A stretch of 64,000 bases of DNA from Montifringilla adamsi (lineage: Eukaryota > Chordata > Aves > Passeriformes > Passeridae): assembly GCA_017590115.1 (NCBI GenBank), contig JAGGNK010010337.1, forward strand, positions 5,655,679 through 5,719,678, read 5' to 3'. Shown piece by piece: positions 62,997-64,000 of this stretch; position 1 is the stretch's first letter; each line of letters starts with the position of its first letter. Below the pieces are notes generated by a model that saw only the letters and a program-made list of their open reading frames with translations, was not told the origin of the DNA and ran no database searches. Both the position numbers and the translations under genes were made by a program.

Positions 62997-64000
62997 GGCT
63001 AATCTGGGGTGACCTGGGAACACAGGCAAAATTAACAGGGTGGGGATTTCCTCTCCGGTAGCACATGTGCTGCCCGCAGCCCAGGGCTCTAATGACAGCA
63101 AACACAATTAAAATATAGAGCTTAGGGTAAGCGATTAGAGCTTGGCCACATTGACAATGAGATGTGAATTGGAGCGGGAGGGAGCTGCTGGCAGGGAGGG
63201 CTCTGTGCCAGCCGGCCCCTCCCCTGAAGCCTTCTCCTTCATATCCTTGCAAGTCTGCCTGCTGAAAGCAGAGAGATTGAGGGGTCCAGGGCGTTATGAG
63301 AAGAGGAATCACTTGGCTGCAGGGGGCAAAAGCCAAGAGCTGTTTTGTGCTGGCTCCTCCCCGGCCAGGCAAGTGAGCTGAAGGGTTTGCTCAGCTCCAG
63401 GAAAACCCCATCATCAGCTAACACCCCTTTTTGGCTATTTTCCCTCCTGTCGCAGGGCTGAGGAGCGGTAAGGTTGGCTCCTGGGCTTGCAACAAGGCTG
63501 GTGCCCTCACTGCCGGTGGCAGTGCTGCCACCAGGCTGGGGCCACACCGGCTCGGAAACTTTCCGTGAGCTCGGCCTGTGCACATGGCAACACAGCCTGG
63601 GGTAAGGCTTCAGATTCAAAGCAGGATGGTTTTACAGCATTGCTTTCCCCATGGCAAAGCTCTTATTCTAGCGTGAACACTTCCTCATAGCCAAATTCCT
63701 TTCGCGTCAGCAGCACAGGTGTGCCCGCAGCCGTGCTGCACGGTGAGCGGCTCTGCAGCCACCACGGCATGGTGGCACCCAGCCCCGGTGCCCGGGCTGG
63801 CAGGTATGTGCCTGTGGCTGCCCAGCCTCCTGCCCTGCCTTCCAGCGGGTCCCTGCTCAAGCAGCCAACTCCACCTCGCTCTGCCCATCCCAAGGTGCTC
63901 CTTGCATGGGGGTCCTCCCGGGCAGGAGGAGACCACGTCTGCACTTCCCTTCACTGAGCCCACGAAGCCATCAAGCACCCTTTCTTTTTCCAGCAGTGTG
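62997..64000. other. Upstream region of SYT8
   Basis: Directly before the SYT8 ATG the minus strand reads ttttgcctgtgttcccag then gtcaccccagattagcc ATG, which has the form of a splice acceptor. A non-coding 5' exon may therefore lie further upstream (higher coordinates). I could not identify it or a TATA box. The remaining sequence to the window end has short open frames only and no recognised gene; in mammals the next gene on this side is a cathepsin D neighbourhood. Confidence 0.4.

Overview
The window is vertebrate nuclear DNA, most likely from a bird. It holds multi-exon genes with GT-AG introns, a 3'-end fragment of a CR1 retroposon of the avian type, few other interspersed repeats and a CpG-rich promoter. 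The TNNI2 reading frame reads as an avian fast-muscle form. The species cannot be named from the sequence alone.

Four protein genes can be supported. From left to right they are PRR33 (plus strand, about 1.2-2.9 kb), LSP1 (minus strand, coding exons 32.38 kb down to 6.84 kb), TNNI2 (minus strand, 48.6 kb down to 44.85 kb, with a probable non-coding first exon near 50.45 kb) and SYT8 (minus strand, 63.0 kb down to 60.2 kb). Order and relative orientation match the mammalian 11p15.5-type block SYT8-TNNI2-LSP1-PRR33, read in reverse. I assembled all coding exons of LSP1 (10 exons, 351 codons), TNNI2 (7 coding exons, 183 codons) and SYT8 (8 exons, 393 codons). Phases agree at every junction and each ends in a stop, so all three look intact. 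PRR33 has one long coding exon (534 or 536 codons).

The rest is intronic or intergenic. The largest pieces are LSP1 intron 1 (about 12.9 kb, with a nearly identical tandem duplication of about 350 bp and a run of 39 A), the LSP1-TNNI2 gap (32.7-44.8 kb), the TNNI2-SYT8 gap (50.5-60.2 kb, with coding-like but broken blocks on the minus strand between about 53.2 and 56.3 kb) and TNNI2 intron 1 (with a GC-rich 61-bp tandem repeat).

Functionally, TNNI2 is the inhibitory subunit of fast-fibre troponin, LSP1 is an F-actin-binding leukocyte protein, SYT8 is a membrane C2-domain protein of exocytosis, and PRR33 is a poorly characterised disordered protein. They share a neighbourhood, not an evident pathway. 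No bacterial-type system, CRISPR array or intact mobile element was seen.
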